Origin: Treponema sp.
GTDB lineage: Bacteria; Spirochaetota; Spirochaetia; Treponematales; Treponemataceae
Direction: 5' to 3'
Length of the DNA stretch: 64,000 nt
Assembly: GCA_024402505.1 (NCBI GenBank)
Contig: JAKSTP010000001.1
Coordinates: forward strand, 1-64,000
Both the position numbers and the translations under genes were made by a program. Positions within the stretch are counted from its first letter, which is position 1. Every line of letters starts with the position of its first letter. The notes beneath the pieces were generated by a model. The model ran no database searches and was not told the DNA's origin. It saw only the letters and a list, made by a program, of their open reading frames with translations. Positions 8,664 through 17,136 of this stretch are shown here, one piece after another.

Positions 8664-11600
8664 TGAATACAGAATATTTTAACAAGGTTCTAAAACATCC
8701 TCTTGATAAAGGCCAGACTGAAGCCTGTTTCAGGCAGGAAAACTGTGTTGTTGCAGCCGGAGCCGGCTCTGGAAAAACTCAGGTTCTTGCAAGCCGTTTT
8801 GCCTTTCTGGTAATGGAATGCGACGTAAAAGTAGACCAGATTCTAGCCCTTACCTTTACAAAAAAAGCTGCCAACGAAATCTATCAGCGGGTTTACCAGA
8901 TTCTTACTCTGTTTGCATTTCACGAAGCAACTCCTGACTATGCAAAAAAACGTGCCCAGGAAGCCCTTCACAACTTTGACAAAGCCCGCATTTCTACTTT
9001 GGACTCATATTCCGGATCAATAGTTCGAAAAGGCGCTGTACTTTACGGAATCAAACCGGATTTTTCTTCCGATGGAGATACCAGCTTTATTGAAACTGAT
9101 GCAATCCGTTTTGTTCTTGATCACAGAGAGAATTCCTGCATAAACTGGTTCTCTGATCCAGCAGGCATTCAGAAATTTGCAGTAAATGTTTTTGCCACTG
9201 CTGTAAAAGAATATTCAAGCATCTGCCAGGATAAAGACTATTTTTCATCTTTTCTTCCAAAGCAGAAAGAAGAAATTCTTAGAAAATGGCCTGAATGTGT
9301 AGAAAACTGTCTGGATTTCTGCACACTTAAGGATGCTTTTTCAAAGATTACACCGGCCGGGAAATCAGAGGCAAACAGAATACAGGAGATACTTGCAGTT
9401 CTGGAAAAATATTCCTACATTTCAAAAGAAAATGCCCTAAAAATCAATTCCGATAACTTTGAAACTTTTTATCAGGAAGAAGCCAGTCTTATAAAAGATA
9501 TTATTGCCTACACAAAAGCCGTAAAAACCTTGAAAGAAACATACCTTAAGGAAACAGCTCAGAAACTTTTTGTGTCTTTAAAAAATGGCTGCGAAATGCT
9601 TTTCCAGATTGTGAACTATTTTTCTGACTATCCTTACATTAAAGAACTTTTTATCCTTCTTGATGAATTCACATCTGAAGTAAATGAAAAGAAAAAAACT
9701 CTTGGAATCCTTACGTTTTCCGACATTACTGAACTTTCATTGAAGATTCTCTGCGAACAGAAAAACATCAGAAATGAAGAAAAAAAATCTGTAAAGAAAA
9801 TCATGATTGACGAGTTCCAGGACAATAACGGAAAGAACCGTGACCTGCTTTATCTTATTTCCGAAAAAGATGATGTCTGCGCACCTGTTTCCTACAAAAA
9901 TCCTGATCTTGAAAATGTTATAAAAAATCTTTCCCCTGAAAAACTCTTTTTTGTTGGTGACGAAAAGCAGTCCATCTATAAATTCCGTGGAGCTGATGTA
10001 AGCGTTTTCAACAGCCTTGAATCTGACCTTAAGCGCATTACAGATAATAAAGTGCGTCTTTCCATGACCAACAACTATCGATCAGAGCCGATTCTTCTTT
10101 CTGCTTTCAACAAACTTTTTGGCGACAAGGGACAGAAAACAAAAGACGGATTGATGCTGTTTAAAAAGACCAGTGAAATGCTGGATGAAAATTTTCACGC
10201 CTATTACGATCTGCCGGCAACCTGCAAAGACACAGAGCTTGATGCAGAAACCAACAATGATTTTGAAATTACAGAAAGCAATGTGCCTGTTCATGCCATG
10301 ATTTACCTTAATAAAAAGGCTGTAGATCTTTCAAAAACTTTTGGTTATTCAGAAGACGATATTTATGATGAAACAAACTGTTTTTACGCTTCCCTTGCTA
10401 AAAAAATAGTTGAGCTTCATGAAAAAGGCGTTGCCTACTCAAAGATTGCCGTCCTTGATAAAAGCCGAACCAACCGAAAAACTCTTTGTTACTGGCTGGA
10501 CCTTTATCATATTCCTTACCAGACCGACACGGAATCTTCTGTTTTCCAGGACAGCCTTATAAACGACATTTACTATTATCTGCGCTATTACATTTATCCA
10601 AAAGATGCCCAGGCATTTGCAAGTGTTTTGTGCTCACCTTTGGCAGGCTTGAATCTTACTTCGGCTGAACTTCTTCTGGATGCTTTTTTCAATAAGGAAG
10701 ATGAGATTAATCCTTTCAGTGAAGAAAGCCTTTTAAAAGCAAAGGATATTCTTACACAAAGTGAATATGAAAAATACGAAAGATGTGGAGATCTGTATAA
10801 ACCGGAAATCCTTTCAAAAATGGGACTTACGGAACTTGTAACTTACCTCTGGCATGAAACCGGTTACCGTTATGAATCCCTTCTGGACACAACAGTGAAT
10901 CAGAGTGCAAGACAGTTTGATCTTCTTTTTGAACTGGCAAGAAATTGTGAAGCAGAAGGCCGCACTTTAACCTGGTTTGTTGATGAACTTAATGCAGCTA
11001 AAGCAAAAGAAATTACCGGCTTTACTACAAATGAAAGTAAACTTGACGTAAAGGAAATCAGTTACCCGCTTGAGGTTAGTGATTGTGTAAATGTACTTAC
11101 AGTCCACAAAAGTAAGGGACTTGAATACGATTACGTTTTTGCTACAGGCCTTTTTGCTACGCCTAAAAATGATTCAGAACCTGCTGTTTTCTGGAACGAC
11201 GAAACAGGACTTTCCATTGTTCATGATAGAATCCACAATTACTTTTTCCAGAAAGACAAAGAGATTTTTGACCGCAAAACAGAAGCAGAATTCCGCCGTG
11301 TAGTTTACGTTGCCCTTACCCGGGCCGCAAAGGAACTCTGGCTTTATGGAAGCACACATACAAAAGGTCCTTTGTATACACAGCTGGTTTCCTATGCACC
11401 AACAACTAAAGGAAAAGAAAAAACCACAGGTTATTATGAAGAGCCATCCTACCAGGCAGAAAATATTTCTTCCCTTGATGAAGTGGCTGAAATCACCTAT
11501 TACAAAGAAAATGGCTGTCCGGTGGATCTTACCCTTATTAAACCGGTGTTAAAATCCTTTACAAACCAGTTCCAGAAAAAAACTCAGACCATGGAAAGAA

Positions 11601-12259
11601 ATGAAGCAAGAAAAAAGATTGAAAATCTTCTTTCGGGAAATGTTACTGTGGTAGAACCTCTAAAGGAAGAACAGAACCGCATTACACCAAGTTCCCTTGA
11701 ATCGCTTCACGATGGAGAAAAACTAGAAGAATTAAAGGGAACGCCTTTAGACAGTTTTGAAAAACTGCAGAACATTCTTGCTACTTACGGTCACGACAGA
11801 TTCGGTACACTTGCCCACCGTTACATGGAACTTGCCGTAATTGCAAAAAACAAGGATTTTGAACTTCCTTACGAGCTGCAGTTCAACCTGAACAACGAAA
11901 ACTTCAATGAGCTTTTGAACACCTGTGAAATAATGAGAAAAGGTTTCTTTGCATCAGAAACAGGGAAAGCAGTGCTTGAAAGTTCCTTTGTAAGAACCGA
12001 GTACAGCTTTAAAATGCTTTATGAACAAGAAGGCCAGGAAGACAAAATCTGTACAGGAACCATTGACCTTTTTTACAAGGACAATGAGGGCCGTTATATA
12101 ATCATTGACTACAAAACTGACCAGACAATCTGCCCGGATAAATACAGGGAACAGCAGGAAACATATAAAAAGGCCGTCCAGGAAATGTTTAACATTCCAG
12201 AAACGGCCATCAGTCTTAAGCTGTTCTTCCTGCGCTTTGGCAAGGAAGTAAGTCTTTAG
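8663..12259 (+). CDS. addA: AddA-like UvrD-family helicase/nuclease
   Basis: This 1198-residue superfamily 1A helicase has all the expected motifs: Walker A AAGAGSGKTQ near residue 33, motif Ia LALTFTKKAANEI, motif II IMIDEFQD, motif III FFVGDEKQSIYKFRGAD, motif V TVHKSKGLEYDYVFATG and motif VI VYVALTRAAKELW. A second PD-(D/E)XK nuclease lies at the C-terminus, with GTLAHRYMELA, GTIDLFY and IIIDYKTDQ. With AddB it resects double-strand DNA ends in the cytoplasm. It starts inside the addB stop codon. It ends one base before the stop of the convergent cyclase gene, with no recognisable terminator. Confidence 0.92.
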   Translation: MNTEYFNKVLKHPLDKGQTEACFRQENCVVAAGAGSGKTQVLASRFAFLVMECDVKVDQILALTFTKKAANEIYQRVYQILTLFAFHEATPDYAKKRAQEALHNFDKARISTLDSYSGSIVRKGAVLYGIKPDFSSDGDTSFIETDAIRFVLDHRENSCINWFSDPAGIQKFAVNVFATAVKEYSSICQDKDYFSSFLPKQKEEILRKWPECVENCLDFCTLKDAFSKITPAGKSEANRIQEILAVLEKYSYISKENALKINSDNFETFYQEEASLIKDIIAYTKAVKTLKETYLKETAQKLFVSLKNGCEMLFQIVNYFSDYPYIKELFILLDEFTSEVNEKKKTLGILTFSDITELSLKILCEQKNIRNEEKKSVKKIMIDEFQDNNGKNRDLLYLISEKDDVCAPVSYKNPDLENVIKNLSPEKLFFVGDEKQSIYKFRGADVSVFNSLESDLKRITDNKVRLSMTNNYRSEPILLSAFNKLFGDKGQKTKDGLMLFKKTSEMLDENFHAYYDLPATCKDTELDAETNNDFEITESNVPVHAMIYLNKKAVDLSKTFGYSEDDIYDETNCFYASLAKKIVELHEKGVAYSKIAVLDKSRTNRKTLCYWLDLYHIPYQTDTESSVFQDSLINDIYYYLRYYIYPKDAQAFASVLCSPLAGLNLTSAELLLDAFFNKEDEINPFSEESLLKAKDILTQSEYEKYERCGDLYKPEILSKMGLTELVTYLWHETGYRYESLLDTTVNQSARQFDLLFELARNCEAEGRTLTWFVDELNAAKAKEITGFTTNESKLDVKEISYPLEVSDCVNVLTVHKSKGLEYDYVFATGLFATPKNDSEPAVFWNDETGLSIVHDRIHNYFFQKDKEIFDRKTEAEFRRVVYVALTRAAKELWLYGSTHTKGPLYTQLVSYAPTTKGKEKTTGYYEEPSYQAENISSLDEVAEITYYKENGCPVDLTLIKPVLKSFTNQFQKKTQTMERNEARKKIENLLSGNVTVVEPLKEEQNRITPSSLESLHDGEKLEELKGTPLDSFEKLQNILATYGHDRFGTLAHRYMELAVIAKNKDFELPYELQFNLNNENFNELLNTCEIMRKGFFASETGKAVLESSFVRTEYSFKMLYEQEGQEDKICTGTIDLFYKDNEGRYIIIDYKTDQTICPDKYREQQETYKKAVQEMFNIPETAISLKLFFLRFGKEVSL

Positions 12260-12260
12260 A

Positions 12261-15167
12261 TTATTTGCTTGTAAGATTTACAATTCCGTCCCATCCTTCA
12301 GAAACACCGTTTTCGATATTTGTCTTACAGCGTTCTGCAAAGATAAGGGCTGTTTCATCAGCAAAGGTTTTATTTGCTTCAAGGAACAGTTTTCCGGCAT
12401 TTACAAAGTCTTTTGCAAGATATTTGTCCAAAGCTGTGTGGAAAATATCAAGTTCCATTTTCTGCTGGGCACTTACCTGGTCTGCAAATCCAATTACGTT
12501 GTAAAGCTGAACCGGAGTTGTAATGTTTACTACACGTACACGGTCAAGGCGGCGGAAAAGAATCTTGTCTTTATTTTCACCCACATTGGCCCATTCGTAG
12601 GTCTGTCCTGAACAGAGAATTGATGATGCATAAACTTTGTTTACACCTTCAAGACGTGATGCCAGGTTTACGTTGTTTCCCATCATTGTGTAGTTCTTTT
12701 TCTTTTCTGAACCCATGTAACCGGCAACCATTTCTCCCGAGTTGATACCGATACGTGTAAAGATGGTTTTTCCATTGGCAACCATGATTTTAAGTGCATC
12801 GTAAAGATCCTGTTCCATTTCTTCAGGCTTGTCTTTTTTTACAATTTCAAGGATTTCAGCATTCATTACGGCTTCAGACTGTTTCATCTTAATGGCAGCA
12901 GAACAGGCACGGAAAGAATGATCTTCCAGTCGTTTAGGGGCACCAACAAGGGCAATAATGGCATCACCTTCGTATTTATCAACAGTACCCTTTTCATCGA
13001 TAATGATGTCACTCATTTTTGTAAGGTAATAGTTCAAAAGAGCAACAAGCTGGGCAGCGTTCAAAAGTTCAGAGAAAGCAGAGAATTTCTGAATATCTGT
13101 AAAGATGGCTGTCATTTCAAGGCTGTCTCCACCAAGGCGGAAACTTGAAGGGTTATTGATAAGTTCCTTAACAACATCAGGAGCAAGACACTGAGAGAAA
13201 GCGTTTGTAATGAACTTCTTTTCGTGTTCAGATTTTACGAAGCGGAATACAACACCAAAGAGATAGAATGCAATGAAGTAAAGGATTGATCCAATCATTG
13301 GGATGTAAATATTTCCGAATACAAAAAGTGCAATAATTGCAGCGGTAAATCCAACAAGAAGAACTGCACCTGAAATATTACGTACACGTTTTTTCTTTGA
13401 ATTGAAAATGTATGGCACAAAACTTAAAAGAACTGCCACAATGAATCCCCAGTACCAGTCAGCATAAGTGAAGAACTGGCGGTTCAAAATGGTGTTCATA
13501 AGGTTTGCGTGAAGACCAACGTTCTGGTACTGCTGTTCAAATGGCTGGGCTCCAATATCGGAAGTTGATGAAGCTGTGTTTCCAACAATACAGTAGGTTC
13601 CTTCAAGTTTTTCCCGAAGAACATTTTCGAGGTTTACGTAATAGATATATTCTTCCCGAAGATTTTCCATGTAAGTTTTTATGTCGGCAATGTTATTGTC
13701 GATGATTTCATCTCCGTATCTATCACGGTAAATTGTATCAAGAATTTCGATAATGCGGTTTTCCGGGTGAGCTTCAAGGAAGTCTTTAATGTAATCAAAA
13801 TAGGCTTTTCGCATTGAATAAAGATAATCGTAATCTTCATCTGCAAGACCATCGGCACCAGCACCGTTTTTAGTGTAACCCGTACAACGTTCCAGCATGG
13901 ATTCTTTAGTTGATTCAATTTCCTGATAAATTGCCATGAGCTGTTCTGTTCCAGCCTTCATTACAGTATCAACTTCATTTTCATAATCGAAATAACCGTA
14001 ATTGGAAAGGGCTTCAATATTTGAAACGATTCGTTCTTCCGACCAGTCAAGGCGCTTGATGTTAAGAACCGGAATCTGTTTGAAGCTGTTTCGCATTTTT
14101 TCGTGAATAAAGTTGATAAGTATACGGCCGTTCTTATCAAGAGGGATTTTTAAATTCTGGCGTGTTGTTTCACCTGGGAAAAGTGCGTCATGACAGATTA
14201 AACTGTTTCGTGTTCGGGTAAGTTTTGTTACTCCAAGACTATTCATAAGAGGAGCAAAAACCAGCTGTCCGCCGTAAGAGCCTTCATCTTCAAAAAGAAG
14301 TTCGTATCGGCGACGCACACCGTCATCATCAACAATTGAGTTTGTAAATCCAATACCAAAAGCACCGATACCAATTTTCTGAAGTGTTGGAGAAAAACCA
14401 CGGCCAAGACTGTCGTAAATGTGAGTCAGTGTGTATTCATTACTCTTCTTTACGTAATCACCAAGGTCAGTTACATCAAATTTCAGCTGGAAACTTTTTA
14501 CAAAATCAATGTATTCAGGTTCGTAGGTAAAGGCCAGGTCATTGTGATTGAAGGTAAGCCAGGCATTTCCAAAAAACTGAAGTGCACGCTGGAAATAAAG
14601 GTCGTTATCCTGATAGATATTGTCGGAAATATGATATTTAAGATTATCAAGTGAAGGATAAAGGATGTCATTTACGTACATATCAGAAAAATATGCAAAG
14701 TCATCCATGGACATACCGTTCAAAACGTCACCGGAAATCTGTTCATAAGAACCTACAATCACGTTTTCACTTTCTGCAAAAGAACTGTTGATTTCTTTTT
14801 TGATTTTAGAGTTTACCCCTGCCGTTGATGGCGAGAGGTATTCAATATCGAATACTGCCCACTCAGCACCAAGCTCTTTCATGCGGATAAGTGTGTCTGC
14901 AATGATGTTTCGGGGCCAAGGCCATTCACCCATTTCAGGATCAGCAAGACTTTCGTCGTCAATGGTTACAAGGGCAACCTTCTCGTTCTGAGGAGGAGCT
15001 TTTTTCAAATGAAGAAGTCCATCATAAAGACGATAATCCAGTTTCAAGAAAATATCAAAACCGCTTGCAAGTCCAAACAACAAGATGATAACAGCCGCAA
15101 TTGCAAGAAATACCGGCTGAACTCTCCCTACTTTTTTACCAGTTTCATTCTGATTTTCATTTGCCAT
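12261..15167 (-). CDS. CHASE2-domain class III adenylate cyclase
   Basis: The 968-residue membrane enzyme has one N-terminal transmembrane helix (about 17-38), a large extracytoplasmic CHASE2 sensor (about 45-560, including PQNEKVALVTIDDESL), about three more helices (about 575-660), and a class III cyclase domain (about 680-890). Catalytic features are metal-binding D in IFTDIQ and D in YEGDAI, the purine-selecting lysine in DKYEGD with threonine in NYTMMG, and the N/R pair in NVNLASRLEG. Lys/Thr favours ATP over GTP. It probably makes cAMP in response to an extracytoplasmic signal. A TTGACT-N18-TATAAT promoter ends 8 bases before the ATG and there is no Shine-Dalgarno sequence, so a leaderless mRNA is predicted. 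Confidence 0.9.
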   Translation of the reverse strand: MANENQNETGKKVGRVQPVFLAIAAVIILLFGLASGFDIFLKLDYRLYDGLLHLKKAPPQNEKVALVTIDDESLADPEMGEWPWPRNIIADTLIRMKELGAEWAVFDIEYLSPSTAGVNSKIKKEINSSFAESENVIVGSYEQISGDVLNGMSMDDFAYFSDMYVNDILYPSLDNLKYHISDNIYQDNDLYFQRALQFFGNAWLTFNHNDLAFTYEPEYIDFVKSFQLKFDVTDLGDYVKKSNEYTLTHIYDSLGRGFSPTLQKIGIGAFGIGFTNSIVDDDGVRRRYELLFEDEGSYGGQLVFAPLMNSLGVTKLTRTRNSLICHDALFPGETTRQNLKIPLDKNGRILINFIHEKMRNSFKQIPVLNIKRLDWSEERIVSNIEALSNYGYFDYENEVDTVMKAGTEQLMAIYQEIESTKESMLERCTGYTKNGAGADGLADEDYDYLYSMRKAYFDYIKDFLEAHPENRIIEILDTIYRDRYGDEIIDNNIADIKTYMENLREEYIYYVNLENVLREKLEGTYCIVGNTASSTSDIGAQPFEQQYQNVGLHANLMNTILNRQFFTYADWYWGFIVAVLLSFVPYIFNSKKKRVRNISGAVLLVGFTAAIIALFVFGNIYIPMIGSILYFIAFYLFGVVFRFVKSEHEKKFITNAFSQCLAPDVVKELINNPSSFRLGGDSLEMTAIFTDIQKFSAFSELLNAAQLVALLNYYLTKMSDIIIDEKGTVDKYEGDAIIALVGAPKRLEDHSFRACSAAIKMKQSEAVMNAEILEIVKKDKPEEMEQDLYDALKIMVANGKTIFTRIGINSGEMVAGYMGSEKKKNYTMMGNNVNLASRLEGVNKVYASSILCSGQTYEWANVGENKDKILFRRLDRVRVVNITTPVQLYNVIGFADQVSAQQKMELDIFHTALDKYLAKDFVNAGKLFLEANKTFADETALIFAERCKTNIENGVSEGWDGIVNLTSK

Positions 15168-15175
15168 AATGTTTT

Positions 15176-15205
15176 ATTATATCGTTAAAATGTCCAAAAA
15201 GTCAA
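15176..15205 (-). promoter_or_regulatory. predicted leaderless promoter of the CHASE2 cyclase
   Basis: On the minus strand, TTGACT (15200-15205), an 18-base spacer and TATAAT (15176-15181) lie 8 bases before the ATG. Both boxes are close to sigma-70 consensus. The predicted start site falls 0-3 bases from the start codon. Confidence 0.65.
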
Positions 15206-15216
15206 AATGTTCTTAA

Positions 15217-15245
15217 TTGAACAAGTTTAAGGAATCTGATAAAAT
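15217..15245 (+). promoter_or_regulatory. predicted promoter of the PUR-domain gene
   Basis: TTGAAC (15217-15222), a 17-base spacer and TAAAAT (15240-15245) precede a leader of about 47 nt with AAGGAG at 15286-15291. The -35 box lies only 11 bases from the divergent cyclase -35 box. Confidence 0.65.
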
Positions 15246-15253
15246 ATTTTATC
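15238..15253. promoter_or_regulatory. perfect 16-bp palindrome over the -10 of the PUR-domain gene
   Basis: GATAAAATATTTTATC is a perfect inverted repeat that contains the -10 hexamer and extends towards the start site. It could be an operator; AT-rich promoters can also produce such a palindrome by chance. Confidence 0.35.
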
Positions 15254-15298
15254 TAATTTTCGAAAAATTTTAATCATATATATACAAGGAGCTTAATT

Positions 15299-15691
15299 AT
15301 GGGAGCACGCGGAGAACTTTTTACCACACAGATTACCCTGGAAAATCGTTCATACTTTTTCAACGTTAAAGAAAACCGTACAGGGGATGTGTTTCTTCAG
15401 ATTGTAGAAAGCAAAGGCCGTGAAAATGGTGATTTTGACCGCCATCAGATTGCAATTTTTGCAGAAGATATGCAGAAATTCCTTAAAGGAATGGACACTT
15501 CACTGAAGTTCATCGAAAAGAACCGCCAGGCACAGCAGAAAGCCGCAAAAGAAAAAAAGGCTGCTAAAGAAGCAAAGTTTGCAAAAAAAGTAGTTGTAAA
15601 ATCAGAAAAACCTTCTGACGGAATTAAACGTACAGGCCGCGTTCACGTAGTTTCAAAACGTTCTGTAGAAGAAAACAAATCAGAAGAATAA
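15299..15691 (+). CDS. BpuR-like PUR-domain DNA/RNA-binding protein with lysine-rich tail
   Basis: The 130-residue protein has an N-terminal PUR repeat (about 1-80): MGARGELFTT, SYFFNVKENRTGDVFLQIVE and DFDRHQIAIFAEDMQKFLKG. From memory this closely resembles Borrelia BpuR, the bacterial Pur-alpha homologue that binds DNA and RNA and represses genes, including its own translation. Unlike compact BpuR it has a C-terminal tail (about 83-130) rich in Lys and Ala (AAKEKKAAKEAKFAKKVVVK), reminiscent of histone-H1-like tails, which would strengthen nucleic acid binding. It has its own promoter and a strong AAGGAG site and is monocistronic. The 3-prime side holds repeat hairpins rather than a clear plus-strand terminator. 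Confidence 0.85.
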   Translation: MGARGELFTTQITLENRSYFFNVKENRTGDVFLQIVESKGRENGDFDRHQIAIFAEDMQKFLKGMDTSLKFIEKNRQAQQKAAKEKKAAKEAKFAKKVVVKSEKPSDGIKRTGRVHVVSKRSVEENKSEE

Positions 15692-15719
15692 AAAGACTTT
15701 TTTTTCCCGAAAAATATTA

Positions 15720-15744
15720 TTATGCTGAACTTGTTTCAGCATAA
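15720..15744. repeat. REP-like hairpin with core CTGAACTTGTTTCAG
   Basis: A perfect 10-bp stem (15720-15729 with 15735-15744) closes the loop CTTGT. Read on the minus strand it is followed by a T-rich stretch (ATATTTTTC), so it may terminate transcription from the lipoprotein gene at 15904. On the plus strand it is followed by A residues. The core is shared with the hairpin at 19122-19142. Confidence 0.6.
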
Positions 15745-15750
15745 AAAAAT

Positions 15751-15869
15751 GGGGCTGTCCAATAAGTTATTAGTGTAGCGCTCGTTGAGCTGGTCGAAAT
15801 GACTGCTACACTAAATATGGTGGTTTCGATAAACTCAACCACCGTAATACAAACTTTTGGGACAGCCCC
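15751..15869. repeat. 119-bp cloverleaf-like element with terminal inverted repeats and two internal hairpins
   Basis: The outer arms GGGGCTGTCC (15751-15760) and GGACAGCCCC (15860-15869) are perfect complements, and similarity continues inwards (AATAAGTT against AAAAGTT). Inside, a 10-bp stem 15770-15779/15805-15814 and a stem 15817-15825/15837-15845 (one G-U pair) fold separately, giving a three-way structure. The two internal loops carry inverted copies of one motif: GTTGAGCTGGTCGAAA on plus and GTTGAGTTTATCGAAA on minus. There is no open reading frame in it. It looks like a REP/MITE-type repeat between two convergent genes. Confidence 0.7.
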
Positions 15870-15903
15870 TTATTCATTTAATGAATATTTTGGTTATTTA
15901 ATT

Positions 15904-17048
15904 TTATTCAGCTGAAGAAGCAAATGGGTTTGCAACTACGTTACTGATTACCCAAGGTGTATCGAATTCGATTGTATTAATTCCATCTACAGGAACTTCA
16001 TAACTGTAAATTACTGAAGCCCAGATATAAGGTTTTGAAGCAAGGATTGAATCTACTTCACCTTTACGAGTATCATCAAGAGCATCGTACTTAGCTTTGA
16101 AATCTACTGTGTATTCATAAACAGTTCCCTGTTTTGAAGCATTTACTTCTTCAACTGATGCAGGTTCAGAAAATGAAAGAACTTCAATGTCCTTTGGCTG
16201 TCCAGCTCCTTCAGAGTAAGCTGCACCTGATCCTAACTGGGCATGGAGTCCAACATTGTGTGTCAAAGTCCCGTCTTTAGCAACTGGTGGAACTGTAAGT
16301 TTAAGTTTCATTACACCATCTTCTGAAAGTTCAAGATAGTCTGTTATTTTATAATCAGGCTGAACAGATTTTACACAACCATAACCATGAACTGGAACAA
16401 CCTTGAAAGTAAGGTCTGCATAATAATCATCTGAATACATCTGAATCCAGAATCTTGTTTCATCTGTTGAATAAGGGTCTACCAGGAGGTAAACAAGATT
16501 TACTGTATCTTTACCAGCAAGTTCACTATCATAAAGACTTACACCTGTTGATTTATGTCCAACTTTATCAAGGAACTGAACATTGATACCTGTAAAATCT
16601 GCAGAGTATCCTGTAGGTTTAGTGAATGTAAATTTAATTCCGTTATCGTTATCTTCAATTAAAACAGCATTTTTAAATACTGCGAATTCATCATCGGCGT
16701 ATGTATAATTTTTAGGATCAGCATCAGTTCCGGTTACTACAAAAGAAGGAGGATTTGTTTCTACACCGTTTTCACCAATAAATCTTGGTACTACATTTAC
16801 AAGTTCAAAAGAAAACTCTTTGTTAGGATTTACAGAAGCTGCACGTGCACTACGTGCAGCACGGCCACCATCGTTTCCTGGATCGTCAACGAATGAAACC
16901 TTGTTTCCTACGTAGTTTCTAAGATCTACTACTTCTGCAACGTGGTTTCCGCCATCTGAATTTGAATCATTTGATGCAACAGGTGCACAGGAAACCAGTC
17001 CCAGTGCAAGAGCCAAAGTTGAAACAACAGTAATTAATGTTTTTTCAT
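15904..17048 (-). CDS. secreted lipoprotein of unknown function with an apparent frameshift in the signal peptide
   Basis: The reading frame 15904-17016 encodes a mature lipoprotein with lipobox LVSC followed by APVASNDSNSDGG, then about 350 residues of probably beta-rich sequence with no recognised domain. The obvious start is the ATG at 17046-17048, 8 bases after a GAGGA site. In the given sequence, however, it reads ATG AAA AAA CAT TAA and stops. One extra A in the run of six A (17040-17045) would give MKKTLITVVSTLALALGLVSC, a textbook lipoprotein signal peptide in frame with the rest. The gene is therefore either off by one base here (phase variation or sequence error) or starts at a weak TTG at 17014-17016 with a shortened signal. 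The product would be an envelope lipoprotein. Confidence 0.7.
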
Positions 17049-17109
17049 TTATTTTTTCCTCACTTATTAAAGTTTAGGAAAATATTACTGCCAGTAGGTA
17101 AAGTCAGAT

Positions 17110-17126
17110 TGTGACAAAAAATCACA
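17110..17126. promoter_or_regulatory. weak inverted repeat TGTGA-N7-TCACA
   Basis: The arms TGTGA and TCACA resemble a CRP-family half-site pair, but the spacer is 7 rather than the usual 6 bases. It lies between ligA (stop at 17137) and the upstream side of the lipoprotein gene. It may be an operator, a weak terminator stem, or chance. Confidence 0.2.
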
Positions 17127-17136
17127 TTTTAAAGTT

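Noticed and set aside
15670-15720. T-run after the PUR-domain gene as an intrinsic terminator
   Set aside because: Eight T follow the stop codon, but no convincing stem precedes them.
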